From a bacterium (GTDB lineage Bacteria; Electryoneota; RPQS01), in contig JAHDVH010000002.1 in assembly GCA_023382385.1 (NCBI GenBank), forward strand, positions 758,219 through 822,218: a DNA stretch of 64,000 nucleotides, written 5' to 3'. Positions 35,827-43,930 of the stretch are shown here, one piece after another. The notes beneath the pieces are model-generated. The model did no database searches. It had not been told where the DNA came from and saw nothing but the letters and a program-made list of their open reading frames with translations. Numbering within the stretch: the stretch's first letter is position 1; the number at the start of each line of letters is the position of its first letter. Position numbers and translations under genes: made by a program.

Positions 35827-35857
35827 GCCCTGCGTTGAGAAGCGTGGGGCTTTTTTT
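35827..35857 (+). terminator. Intrinsic terminator after tRNA-Leu
   Basis: GCCCTGCG and CGTGGGGC form an 8-bp stem with two G-T pairs, followed directly by seven T residues. It lies 16 bases beyond the tRNA. Confidence 0.85.
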
Positions 35858-35884
35858 CGACCTCTGATTATTTAGGGGAGAATC

Positions 35885-36598
35885 ATGAACAAAGAGATTT
35901 CAGCATATCATCGCGCTTTATCGGCGGGCGACCGCGCGATATGCGATAAGTTGCGAGCTGAAATCGAGCGCGGGCTGCCGGATGCGGAGAGCAAGATTTG
36001 GCACGGTGCTCCGGTGTGGTTTCTGGACGGCAATCCGATTGTCGGCTATCACAAGTTGAAAGACTGCGTGCGACTGCTGTTTTGGAGCGGTCAGTCGTTC
36101 GAGGAAGCGGGATTGCAGCCGGAGGGGAAGTTCAAAGCGGCGGAGGTTCGCTACATGGCTGCGGAACAGGTTGTTTCAAAGCATTTGCAGCGGTGGCTGA
36201 AGAAATCGCGCGCAATCCAGTGGGATTATAAGAACATCGTCAAGCGCAGAGGCAGGCTTGTCAAACTTGCGGCGGACGAGCCGCCGAAAGCCAAGAAGAC
36301 TGCAGCGAAAACCGCGCAAGCGCCGGGCAATAGCTATAAGAACGGTCAGTTGATTTCCGAGCAAAAAGGGAATACGCTGACCTACTACTTCAAGACGGGG
36401 GAAATCAAGGCGCAGGGAAGGTTCGTAAACGGGATGATGCAGGGGAAGTGGATATTCAACCGCGAGTCGGGGCAGTTGTGGCAAATCGGCCACTTCAAAG
36501 ACAATATGAAGCACGGGACGTTCGTGCGCTATGACAGAAACGGCGAGGAAGAGTATCACGCCGAATTTTCCGACGGCAGATTAACTGTGAAGAAATAA
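35885..36598 (+). CDS. DUF1801 protein fused to MORN/YwqK-like repeats
   Basis: 237 residues. Residues ~1-110 match the DUF1801/YdhG fold (ESKIWHGAPVWFLDGNPIVGY, LLFWSG), a small family sometimes called iron chaperone-like. After a Lys/Ala linker (~130-150), residues 155-235 carry MORN-like strand repeats: GQLISEQKGNTLTYYFKTG, GRFVNGMMQGKWIFNRESGQ and GHFKDNMKHGTFVRYDRNG. MORN-2 repeats of this type are also found in YwqK antitoxin-like proteins. The combination is unusual. It has no signal peptide, so it should be cytoplasmic. Confidence 0.72.
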   Translation: MNKEISAYHRALSAGDRAICDKLRAEIERGLPDAESKIWHGAPVWFLDGNPIVGYHKLKDCVRLLFWSGQSFEEAGLQPEGKFKAAEVRYMAAEQVVSKHLQRWLKKSRAIQWDYKNIVKRRGRLVKLAADEPPKAKKTAAKTAQAPGNSYKNGQLISEQKGNTLTYYFKTGEIKAQGRFVNGMMQGKWIFNRESGQLWQIGHFKDNMKHGTFVRYDRNGEEEYHAEFSDGRLTVKK

Positions 36599-36631
36599 AG
36601 TTACGGACGCTATCGTAATCACCGGACAGAC

Positions 36632-37864
36632 ATGACTCGACTCTTGACCCTTTTATTGCTCTTCCTCGTCGTCTGCAGCGCGCAGGCCGACACGCGCGCG
36701 CTCGTGCGCTCAACCTACGAGCATCTGCACGCTCATCCCGAATTGGGTCACAAGGAGTTTGAGACGTCGAAGCTGATTCGCACGGAACTCGAGCGGGCGG
36801 GCTACAAGGAGTTTGTCGATTCGCGGTCATTGAAGACGGAAGTCATCACGGTTCTACGCACGGGACGGCCGGGCCGGACGATTTGTCTGCGTGCGGATTT
36901 GGACGCGCTGGAAATCGAAGAGAATAGCGGACTCGAGTGTGTGTCCAAGATTTCAGGACTGATGCACGCGTGCGGTCACGACGCGCACTCCGCGATGCTG
37001 CTGGGCGCGGCGGTGGAATTAAAGCGTGACCCGCGGGTCAAGGGTACAATTGTTTTTCTGTTTCAGCCGGCGGAAGAAGTCAAGGGCGGCGCGGACGACA
37101 TTATCGAAGACAGCACGCTGCACAAACTCGGAGTCGAGCGCGTGTTCGGTCAGCATGTGTTTCCCGGACTGCCCGTAGGAACCATTCGGATTGCGCCCGG
37201 GCCGGTGTTGGCGGGCAGCAATTACTACAGTGTGGTGGTGAAGGGACGCGGTTCGCACGCGGCGTATCCGCATCAGGGCGACGACGTGCCGACCTGTTTG
37301 GCGAACATCGTGAGCGGTCTGACAAGTTTGCCCGCGCGCAAGCTGAATGTGCTTGAAGAGCCGTGCATCATCAGCGTGGGTTGGATAGAATGCGACACGG
37401 CGAAAGTTTACAACGCACTGCCGGAGGAGTGTTCGTTCGGAGGGACAGTGCGGGCGTATATGGACATTGGTGATTCACTGCAGAACGGCGGCACGATTGA
37501 GAGCATGATGGAGAATTTCATTACGCACACGGCGCAGGCTACGGGCTGCACAGCGACTCTTAAGCTTAGACGCGGCGCTCCGCCGACGCTCAATGATCCG
37601 CAGTTGACCGAAGCGGTGCTGGCGGCGGCGCGCGACTTTCCGGCGTTGCGGCCCGACGGGCAAAGCATCAAACGCATGACGGCGGAGGACTTTTCGTATT
37701 ACACGCAGGAGTTTCCGAGTCTCTATTTCAGTTTGGGGATTGCCAAGGACGGATTGGGCGAAGCGGGACTGCACACGAGCGAGTTTACGATTCATCCGGA
37801 CGCGCTGGACGTGGGCACGGACTTTTTGGTTTGGCTGGCGAAGTGGGGCACGCAAAAGCCGTAA
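36632..37864 (+). CDS. M20-family amidohydrolase (secreted)
   Basis: 410 residues, M20D aminoacylase/hippurate hydrolase type. A signal peptide (MTRLLTLLLLFLVVCSAQA) precedes the catalytic domain. Metal ligands are in MHACGHDAHSAM, FLFQPAEE and FGQHVFPGLPVG, with the dimerisation domain containing GRGSHAAYPHQGDD. It should cleave an N-acyl amino acid or peptide in the periplasm. Standard M20D enzymes are usually cytoplasmic, so the signal peptide is noteworthy. It is 33 bases after the DUF1801-MORN gene. Confidence 0.87.
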   Translation: MTRLLTLLLLFLVVCSAQADTRALVRSTYEHLHAHPELGHKEFETSKLIRTELERAGYKEFVDSRSLKTEVITVLRTGRPGRTICLRADLDALEIEENSGLECVSKISGLMHACGHDAHSAMLLGAAVELKRDPRVKGTIVFLFQPAEEVKGGADDIIEDSTLHKLGVERVFGQHVFPGLPVGTIRIAPGPVLAGSNYYSVVVKGRGSHAAYPHQGDDVPTCLANIVSGLTSLPARKLNVLEEPCIISVGWIECDTAKVYNALPEECSFGGTVRAYMDIGDSLQNGGTIESMMENFITHTAQATGCTATLKLRRGAPPTLNDPQLTEAVLAAARDFPALRPDGQSIKRMTAEDFSYYTQEFPSLYFSLGIAKDGLGEAGLHTSEFTIHPDALDVGTDFLVWLAKWGTQKP

Positions 37865-37928
37865 GAAACCTTGACAGAAAAGCCGATAGTTTGGAATAAC
37901 AGAACCACACCTCGGGAAAGGGGAGCAG

Positions 37929-38291
37929 ATGGGACAACCAGTTGTGCATTTTGAAATCACCGGTTCGGACGGCGGCGCGCTGCAGTCGTTTTACAGCAAG
38001 CTGTTCGGCTGGAAGATTGACGCAAGCAATCCGATGCAATATGGATTAGTCGCGGCGGAGGAAGGGAGCATCGGCGGCGGAATCAGCGGCATCGAGCCGG
38101 GTGGGTCACCGCGAGTAACGGTTTACATCGGGGTGGACAAGATTGATCCGGTGCTGGCGGATGTAGCGAAGCTGGGTGGAAAAACAGTACTGCCCCGCAC
38201 GGTGATTCCGGGGATGGTTACCATGGCGTTGTTTACGGATCCATCCGGCAACGTGATTGGTTTGGTCGAGAATACGATGCCTCCGGCGTAA
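37929..38291 (+). CDS. VOC-superfamily (glyoxalase-like) protein
   Basis: 120 residues, a single vicinal-oxygen-chelate repeat pair: VVHFEITGSDGGALQSFYSKLFGW and VTMALFTDPSGNVIGLVE. Such small proteins bind a metal and a hydrophobic substrate; the exact reaction cannot be given. The Glu of the C-terminal GLVE is the likely metal ligand. AAGGGGAG precedes ATG 37929. A strong terminator follows. Confidence 0.85.
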   Translation: MGQPVVHFEITGSDGGALQSFYSKLFGWKIDASNPMQYGLVAAEEGSIGGGISGIEPGGSPRVTVYIGVDKIDPVLADVAKLGGKTVLPRTVIPGMVTMALFTDPSGNVIGLVENTMPPA

Positions 38292-38313
38292 ACGCATAAG
38301 AAGATTTGCTGTT

Positions 38314-38347
38314 CAAGCCTTGTGCCGCAGCACGAGGCTTGTTTTTT
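38314..38347 (+). terminator. Intrinsic terminator after the VOC gene
   Basis: CAAGCC-T-TGTGC pairs with GCAC-G-AGGCTTG around a CGCA loop, followed by six T residues. It is 22 bases past the VOC stop. Confidence 0.88.
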
Positions 38348-38368
38348 GCGGACAGTTCATGTGAAATC

Positions 38369-38417
38369 TTGCACATCGTGCAAAGTGTGTAAAACAAATT
38401 GCGCACATTGTGCGGAA
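38369..38417. promoter_or_regulatory. Pair of matching dyads (probable operator) upstream of the EamA gene
   Basis: A perfect dyad TTGCAC-ATC-GTGCAA (38369-38383) and a second dyad centred at 38408 (CGCACA-T-TGTGCG within TTGCGCACATTGTGCGGAA) share the core GCACAT(C/T)GTGC. Their centres are 32 bases apart, close to three helical turns, so two dimers could bind on one DNA face. They lie between the VOC terminator and the EamA gene (38569). The regulator is unknown. Confidence 0.55.
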
Positions 38418-38568
38418 CAAAGGCGTCGGCACCGAAATGTAAAGTCAATGTTTCGATAGGCATGGAAATGAGTTGCGAACGGGCGTTCAGGATGTTATCT
38501 TATAGGTCTGAGGGTAAGAGAACGCGCAACAAAAGACGGGCAAGAGAAGGGCAATAAGGGGAGAAAAC

Positions 38569-39429
38569 GTGCGGCAGTGGCTCGTGTTTCTGTACTTGGG
38601 CTGCTTGGCTTGGGGGACATCGTTTTTGTGGATCAAATACGCGCTGCGCGAGATTGGTCCGATTACGATGGTGAGTTGGCGACTGATCTTTGGAGCGGTG
38701 ATTACGTTTGCGGTGCTCAGATGGAACAAGTTTGAGCTGAAGTGGTCGGGCAAGGAGTTCTGGCTTCCGGTTGTGCTGGGAGTGACGAGTCTGGCGATGC
38801 CGATTAGCTTAATCGGATTTGCGGAGACGCGGATTGATTCGGGGCTTGCGGGGGTGCTGAACGCGACGATGCCGCTGTGGACGATGGTGATTGCGCATTT
38901 CGCTTTGCATGACGAGTCGTTTACGGTTCCGAAGTTCATCGGGCTGTTGTCGGGCATCGGTGGAATCTACTTGCTGATGAATCCGGAAATCGGGAAAGAG
39001 CGCGACGTGCTGGGACAAGGGGCGATGATTACGGCGACGCTGCTCTATGCACTCAGCACGGTTGCGCAACGGAAGTATTTGCGTGGGGTGCATCCGTTTC
39101 AAACGAGTCTGCCGCTGATTCTGGGCGGGCTGGTGTTCGGCGTGACGGCGGCCTCGATAGTCGAAGGTCCGTTTCACGTGCCGCAGCAGCCGTTGACGTG
39201 GATCGCCTGTGCGTGGATGGGAATATTGGGGATGGGACTATCGACGCTGGCGTGGTTCTATCTGATCAATCACTGGGGGGCGACGCGCACGTCGCTGGTG
39301 ACGTTTGTTTTTCCGCCGACGGCGGTGCTGCTGGGTGTGGTGTTTCTCGGAGAGCCGCTGCATTGGGATATCGTGCTGGGCGGCGGATTGATTATCGCAG
39401 GGATTGCCTTGGTGAACTGGAGAAAGTAA
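38569..39429 (+). CDS. EamA/DMT-superfamily transporter
   Basis: 286 residues with ten predicted transmembrane helices in two EamA repeats; the hallmark GCLAWGTSFLWIKYALRE opens the first and GALIGG-like motifs recur (GLLSGIGGIYLL; GGGLIIAGIALV). Members export metabolites or drugs; the substrate cannot be told. GTG 38569 has AGGGGAG 7 bases upstream. The dyad pair noted ahead of the gene suggests tight regulation. Confidence 0.88.
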   Translation: MRQWLVFLYLGCLAWGTSFLWIKYALREIGPITMVSWRLIFGAVITFAVLRWNKFELKWSGKEFWLPVVLGVTSLAMPISLIGFAETRIDSGLAGVLNATMPLWTMVIAHFALHDESFTVPKFIGLLSGIGGIYLLMNPEIGKERDVLGQGAMITATLLYALSTVAQRKYLRGVHPFQTSLPLILGGLVFGVTAASIVEGPFHVPQQPLTWIACAWMGILGMGLSTLAWFYLINHWGATRTSLVTFVFPPTAVLLGVVFLGEPLHWDIVLGGGLIIAGIALVNWRK

Positions 39430-39504
39430 CAACCTTCGCCTGGACGGCAGGTATGCCGGTCGAAGCGATTCAACGATATTTATCGCCAACTTGGAGAAGA
39501 TACG

Positions 39505-41874
39505 ATGAGACGGTCCCCATTAATAATTTGTTTAGCAGGATTGCTGGTGCTTTCGGTGTCGGCGTTCGCGCAGGTGTCGCAAGGCGGAACGCCTGCAAGT
39601 TTGAGTGTCGCGTTGAATCTGCAGGCGCAGACGGTGAGTCTGCCGCCGGTGGATCATGCGTTAATGCTGGCGGAAGACGAGCAGGAGAGCAAGGATGTTC
39701 CGCTGCGCTTCGGCTATCCGCACGAAGTGAACTACAATTTGGAGAACAGCGGCACGTGGGAAGAGACGAAAGAGGGTCGGGTTTGGCGGCTGCGGATTCA
39801 ATCGCGCGGAGCCTACTCGATCAATTTGGTGTTCGACCGGTTTGATTTGCCGGCGGGCGGTCAGTTGTTCATTTACAATGATGATTATGACTACGTGATC
39901 GGCGGATTCACGGAAGCGAACGAGTTTCCGTCGGGAGAATTTTCGACGCAGCCGGTGCCGGGCGACGCGATTACGCTGGAATATCTGGAGCCGCTTGAGG
40001 CACAGGGCCAGAGTGTGATATCGGTGATGCGCGTGGTGCACGCCTATCGCAATCTGTTCGGGCGGGTGAATAATCCGTTGGACGCGTTCGGCGACAGCGG
40101 GACGTGCAACAACAACGTGAATTGTCCGGAAGGCGCGCCGTGGCAGAACGAGAAGCGCGGCGTGGTGATGCTTCTGACGTCGGGCGGTTCGCGGTTCTGT
40201 TCGGGTTCCTTGATCAACAACACGAACAACGACGCGACGCCGTTCGTGCTGACGGCGAATCATTGCGGGCCTTCGACGACGACGGTGTTCATGTTCAACT
40301 ATGAGAGTCCGGGCTGTCCGAACGTGAACGGGCCGACGAATCAGACGGTAGCGGGTTGCCAGTTGTTGAGCAACAGCACGCCGTCGGACGTATTTCTGGT
40401 GCGGTTGAACAGCGCGGTGCCGTTGAGCTATAATCCGTTTTTCAGCGGTTGGAACGCGAACGACGTGGCGGCGACGAACTCGGTGTGTATCCACCATCCG
40501 CGCGGCGATATCAAGAAGATTACGTTTGATTACCATGCTCCGGTGTCGGATACGTGGTCGGGCACACCGGCGAATTCGCATTGGAGAATTCTGACATGGG
40601 AAGACGGGACGACGGAGCCGGGATCTTCGGGTTCACCGCTGTTTGATCAGAATCACCGGATCACGGGGCAGTTGCACGGCGGGACGGCGAGCTGCACAAA
40701 CAACATAGACGATTATTACGGGAAGTTTTCGCTGTCGATGCTGAACGGACTGCGTCCGCATCTCGATCCGAGCAACAGCGGCGCGATGACGTTGGACGGC
40801 TATGATCCGCAGTCGGGCGGCGCATTGACGGGCGTGGTGAGGAATGCGACGACGAATAATCCGATAGAGGGAGCGACGGTCAGCATCATCGGCGGCACAC
40901 AGACCGCGACGACGAACGCGAGCGGTGTGTATTTCATGAATGTTCCGGACAGCGCGACCTACAATCTGGCATTCAGCGCGTTCGCGTATGTGTCGGATAC
41001 GGTCAGCGGACTTTACGTAGGTGCGGAAGATACGGTGACGGCGGACATGAGTCTGATTCCGCTGCCGATCATCACGGTGTTGAATGAGGACTTTGAGACG
41101 GGCGCACCGGGCTGGACGCACGAGAGCGCAGGCGGGACGTGGGTGGACGACTGGCATGTTTCGACGGAACGCGCGCGTTCCGCAACGCACAGCTACAAGT
41201 GCGGTTCGACGACGACGGGAACGTATCGCGCATTGAATGATGCGCGGTTGACATCACCGGTGCTGACGAATCTTCCGGCGAACGCGCAGCTTTCATTCTG
41301 GATGCAGATGGAAGGTGAAGTGTCGGGCGTGTATGCAGACTCCGCATACGACGGCGGCATCTTTGAAATTTCCGAGAACGGCGGTCCGTTTTTGCGCGTG
41401 GCGACGGCAGAAGGCTACACGCATACGTTCCGTTACACGGTAGGCGGCGGGACACCGGCGCAAGGGCCGATGCTCGGTCAGCCGTGCTGGTCGGGAACGG
41501 TGACGACGTGGACGCAGAAGACGATGGATTTGTCGGCGTATGAAGGGTCTAACGTGCAACTGCGTTTCCGTTTCGGTTCGGACAATAGCGTGCAGCGCGA
41601 AGGCTGGTATGTGGATGACGTGCTGGTGCAGGCGGTGGGAGAATTGTCGAACGTGACAACACCGCTGGAATTGACGATCATGGTGGAAGGCGAAGACGTG
41701 ATACTGCGCTGGGCGGCGGACGATAATCCGTCATATCGAGTTTACACATCGTTGGACGCGGATGATCCGCTGCAGACGCTGGTGGGACAGACGGAACAGA
41801 ATACGTATACGATAGTCGGCGGCGCGAGTAATGAGAGTCAGCGCTACTATACAGTCGTGGGCTATCGTCCGTAA
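39505..41874 (+). CDS. Secreted trypsin-like serine protease, multidomain
   Basis: 789 residues. After a signal peptide (ends SAFAQ) comes an N-terminal beta domain, then a chymotrypsin-fold protease resembling lysyl endopeptidase with His253 in LTANHCG, Asp295 in TPSDVFLV and Ser375 in GSSGSPLF. A carboxypeptidase-regulatory-like domain (~430-510), a jelly-roll 'anchor J'-like domain (~515-700) and a C-terminal fibronectin-like domain follow. The last ~70 residues end in YYTVVGYRP and are not the YPNPFN sorting domain. Several Cys pairs suggest disulfides. It is probably exported to digest external protein. GGAG lies 9 bases before the ATG. Confidence 0.85.
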   Translation: MRRSPLIICLAGLLVLSVSAFAQVSQGGTPASLSVALNLQAQTVSLPPVDHALMLAEDEQESKDVPLRFGYPHEVNYNLENSGTWEETKEGRVWRLRIQSRGAYSINLVFDRFDLPAGGQLFIYNDDYDYVIGGFTEANEFPSGEFSTQPVPGDAITLEYLEPLEAQGQSVISVMRVVHAYRNLFGRVNNPLDAFGDSGTCNNNVNCPEGAPWQNEKRGVVMLLTSGGSRFCSGSLINNTNNDATPFVLTANHCGPSTTTVFMFNYESPGCPNVNGPTNQTVAGCQLLSNSTPSDVFLVRLNSAVPLSYNPFFSGWNANDVAATNSVCIHHPRGDIKKITFDYHAPVSDTWSGTPANSHWRILTWEDGTTEPGSSGSPLFDQNHRITGQLHGGTASCTNNIDDYYGKFSLSMLNGLRPHLDPSNSGAMTLDGYDPQSGGALTGVVRNATTNNPIEGATVSIIGGTQTATTNASGVYFMNVPDSATYNLAFSAFAYVSDTVSGLYVGAEDTVTADMSLIPLPIITVLNEDFETGAPGWTHESAGGTWVDDWHVSTERARSATHSYKCGSTTTGTYRALNDARLTSPVLTNLPANAQLSFWMQMEGEVSGVYADSAYDGGIFEISENGGPFLRVATAEGYTHTFRYTVGGGTPAQGPMLGQPCWSGTVTTWTQKTMDLSAYEGSNVQLRFRFGSDNSVQREGWYVDDVLVQAVGELSNVTTPLELTIMVEGEDVILRWAADDNPSYRVYTSLDADDPLQTLVGQTEQNTYTIVGGASNESQRYYTVVGYRP

Positions 41875-41898
41875 GCGTTGAGGTAGTCAAGTCATGTG

Positions 41899-41926
41899 CG
41901 CGGCGGCCCAAGGGTCGCCGCGTTTT
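41899..41926 (+). terminator. Terminator after the protease gene
   Basis: CGCGGCGGCCC pairs with GGGTCGCCGCG (one G-T pair) around a two-base turn, followed by TTTT. It is 24 bases past the stop. Confidence 0.75.
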
Positions 41927-42250
41927 GTTGGTGGGTGCAGAGAGGCGGGCGGCTGTTGCAGAAACAGATGCTAATATAATACAATAACTACAAAAAGTCA
42001 AGTGATTTTCGTAAAAATGTTGTAAACATTTGGGCAATAAGTAGTTAGAGCGGGGCAAACATGGTTTTTGGAGGTGGCGGGGAGCAAATAGGACAGAGGT
42101 CAAGGGGGACAAAGGTTGACGTATGGCATGACATAGATAGGGGAAAGTCGATTATTCTTGAGAAAGAGTTCACAATCGTTGTGGTAATGGGTTGTTTATC
42201 AACTGCTTCCTGAGCGCGAGGAAGGAAATAAAAATCCCCTTTGAAAACTC
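41927..42250. other. Intergenic space before the CBS gene
   Basis: About 320 bases of lower GC content than the flanking genes, with A/T-rich runs around 41970-42030. No convincing gene, RNA or repeat is seen. Confidence 0.5.
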
Positions 42251-42280
42251 TTGACAATCGGTGCATTCGCAAATTATATT
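42251..42280 (+). promoter_or_regulatory. Putative strong promoter of the CBS-pair gene
   Basis: TTGACA (42251-42256, perfect consensus) and TATATT (42275-42280, 5 of 6) are 18 bases apart. A GGGAGG ribosome site is at 42298-42303. Confidence 0.65.
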
Positions 42281-42308
42281 GTGCAAGGGTCCACTACGGG
42301 AGGCAAGA

Positions 42309-42749
42309 ATGAAACTTTCGGAAATCCTGGCCGAAAAGGGCACACAAATCTACAGCGCGCAAGCGAGTGATCCAGTGCTTTCGGCGGTAGAGACGTTGGT
42401 GACGCATAACGTCGGCGCACTGGCTGTCTTGGATACAGACGGGGAGTTGTGCGGGATATTTTCGGAACGGGATATTCTGCGTCTTGTGTCCAAGACGGCA
42501 GGGGAACTCCGGGACTTAAAGGTCGGTGCATTCATGACACGTGAAGTGATCACGGGCACGCCGGACGATGACTTGGAGGACTCCATGGCGCGGATGACGA
42601 TGAAACATATTCGCCATTTGCCGGTGGTGCAGCGAGGACGGCTGCTGGGGATGATTTCGATCGGCGACTTGGTGAAAGCGCGCTTGATCGAGACGGAGTT
42701 TTTGAATCAGCAGATGGAAAATCTGGTATTGGGAAGATACCCTGCGTGA
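42309..42749 (+). CDS. CBS-domain pair protein
   Basis: 146 residues, two tandem CBS motifs: GALAVLDTDGELCGIFSERDIL and HLPVVQRGRLLGMISIGDLVK, with VGAFMTREVITGTPDDDLEDSM between them. CBS pairs bind adenosine nucleotides and usually control a partner enzyme or channel; none is fused here. ATG 42309 is chosen for the GGGAGG five bases upstream. It is a single-gene unit with its own promoter and terminator. Confidence 0.9.
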   Translation: MKLSEILAEKGTQIYSAQASDPVLSAVETLVTHNVGALAVLDTDGELCGIFSERDILRLVSKTAGELRDLKVGAFMTREVITGTPDDDLEDSMARMTMKHIRHLPVVQRGRLLGMISIGDLVKARLIETEFLNQQMENLVLGRYPA

Positions 42750-42778
42750 GCGGCGCAGAATCACGGCGCACACAAATT

Positions 42779-42809
42779 GAAAACGCCGGACGAAGAGTCC
42801 GGCGTTTTC
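42779..42809. terminator. Bidirectional terminator
   Basis: A perfect 13-bp stem GAAAACGCCGGAC / GTCCGGCGTTTTC with a 5-base loop, between the convergent CBS and lipoprotein genes. The outer A and T runs make it work on both strands. Confidence 0.9.
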
Positions 42810-42849
42810 GTGTTTATGCATCGCGGAAGCAGAAGCGACAGGCAGGGAT

Positions 42850-43488
42850 TTAGGCATCGCCGCCGAGCTTGGCACGCTTGAGAAAGGCGCGCAACTTTGC
42901 CTCGTGCGCGGCAACGGTATTTTTAGGTCCGGTGACTTTGACGAAGTAGTTGCCTGCGGGAGTTTCGAGGACGGAGGCAATCATGCGCGAATTCGGCATT
43001 GCGGAGGTTGGACCCATACCCATTCCCGAGGGGAGTTGCGTGCCGGTGATATCGACAGTAATCACTCTGATCCCGTTGTCCAGTTTCATAGTGTCTTTTC
43101 TGGCGACGGAAGCACCCGGTTCACCGTTGGGACCTTCCATCTGACCTTCCCAGCGTTCCAGATTGGCCGCTGCGCTGCCTCCGGTTCCGGGGAAATGGAA
43201 GATAGCAAGTTCAGCATCCATTGTATCGCCCTGCGCGCGCGCGAGTGCGGCCTGCCCAAGACGCATGCTGGACGCGGGAGTGGTCTTGGTCCAGCCTTCA
43301 GGCAGATCAGACATGAAGGTCGTGAGGTCGAGACCGGGACCGGTGTTCATCTTGCCGTGGGGATTCTCAGGGCGTTCTCCCATCGGCGAATCCATAGGAG
43401 CCTTTTGGGTTTGCTTCTTTTCAGGCTTTTGCGGGACGCAACCCATTACCCAAAGCACACAGCTTAGCACCAAAAACACACGAATCAT
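42850..43488 (-). CDS. Lipoprotein of unknown function
   Basis: 212 residues, not recognised. A signal peptide ends in the lipobox VMGC (Cys16). A Lys/Pro/Glu-rich linker (to ~45) leads to a compact domain with SDLPEGWTKTTPASSMRLGQ, ELAIFHFPGTGGSAAANLERW and VLETPAGNYFVKVTGPKNTV. The pattern suggests a periplasmic or surface beta domain. ATG 43488 is chosen for the signal peptide. A 7-bp dyad (GCCCTCA / TGAGGGC, 43498-43523) lies just upstream and could cover the ribosome site. Confidence 0.72.
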   Translation of the reverse strand: MIRVFLVLSCVLWVMGCVPQKPEKKQTQKAPMDSPMGERPENPHGKMNTGPGLDLTTFMSDLPEGWTKTTPASSMRLGQAALARAQGDTMDAELAIFHFPGTGGSAAANLERWEGQMEGPNGEPGASVARKDTMKLDNGIRVITVDITGTQLPSGMGMGPTSAMPNSRMIASVLETPAGNYFVKVTGPKNTVAAHEAKLRAFLKRAKLGGDA

Positions 43489-43930
43489 TAGAGAGAAGCC
43501 CTCAGTGAAGTTTAAGTGAGGGCCAAAGTAAGGGATTCTATGCAGAATCGCAAGTGACATACGACGCATATTTTCAGGCAATGGTGGAGTGCGGCAGATG
43601 AAATGTATTTGAACAGTCGAGAGCGAAGACGGCAGTAAGTGAATGGGATGCTTTTCATGGTGGAGGGGTTTTGGGGATATGAAGGTCAAGGTATTGTCCT
43701 GAGTGTTTTGTGATGGACGTTAATCACCGGAGTCTGCGAGTGGAAGTCTTGCGGGTATTGCGACGGCAGCGCGGCACTTCTTCTATACGTATATTTGTCA
43801 TGTAGTTAGAGGAGGTTTGGTGTGACGTATTGGCAAGCACGCTCCGGTTATTTTCCGGCTTGCAAGGTGCAGGGGAATTGCCTACCTTACCTTCTTCATA
43901 AACAAAGCGCCAAGTCAAGATAAATCAAAC
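43489..43930. other. Intergenic space with a dyad, no gene seen
   Basis: 442 bases between the divergent lipoprotein and glycosyltransferase genes. It holds the 43498-43523 dyad and a weak inverted repeat GCAAGC/GCTTGC at ~43833-43863. No convincing open frame is present. Confidence 0.5.

Noticed and set aside
39661-40581. Long open frame antisense to the secreted protease (306 codons)
   Set aside because: Covers the catalytic triad region of a convincing protease and has a composition typical of antisense frames.
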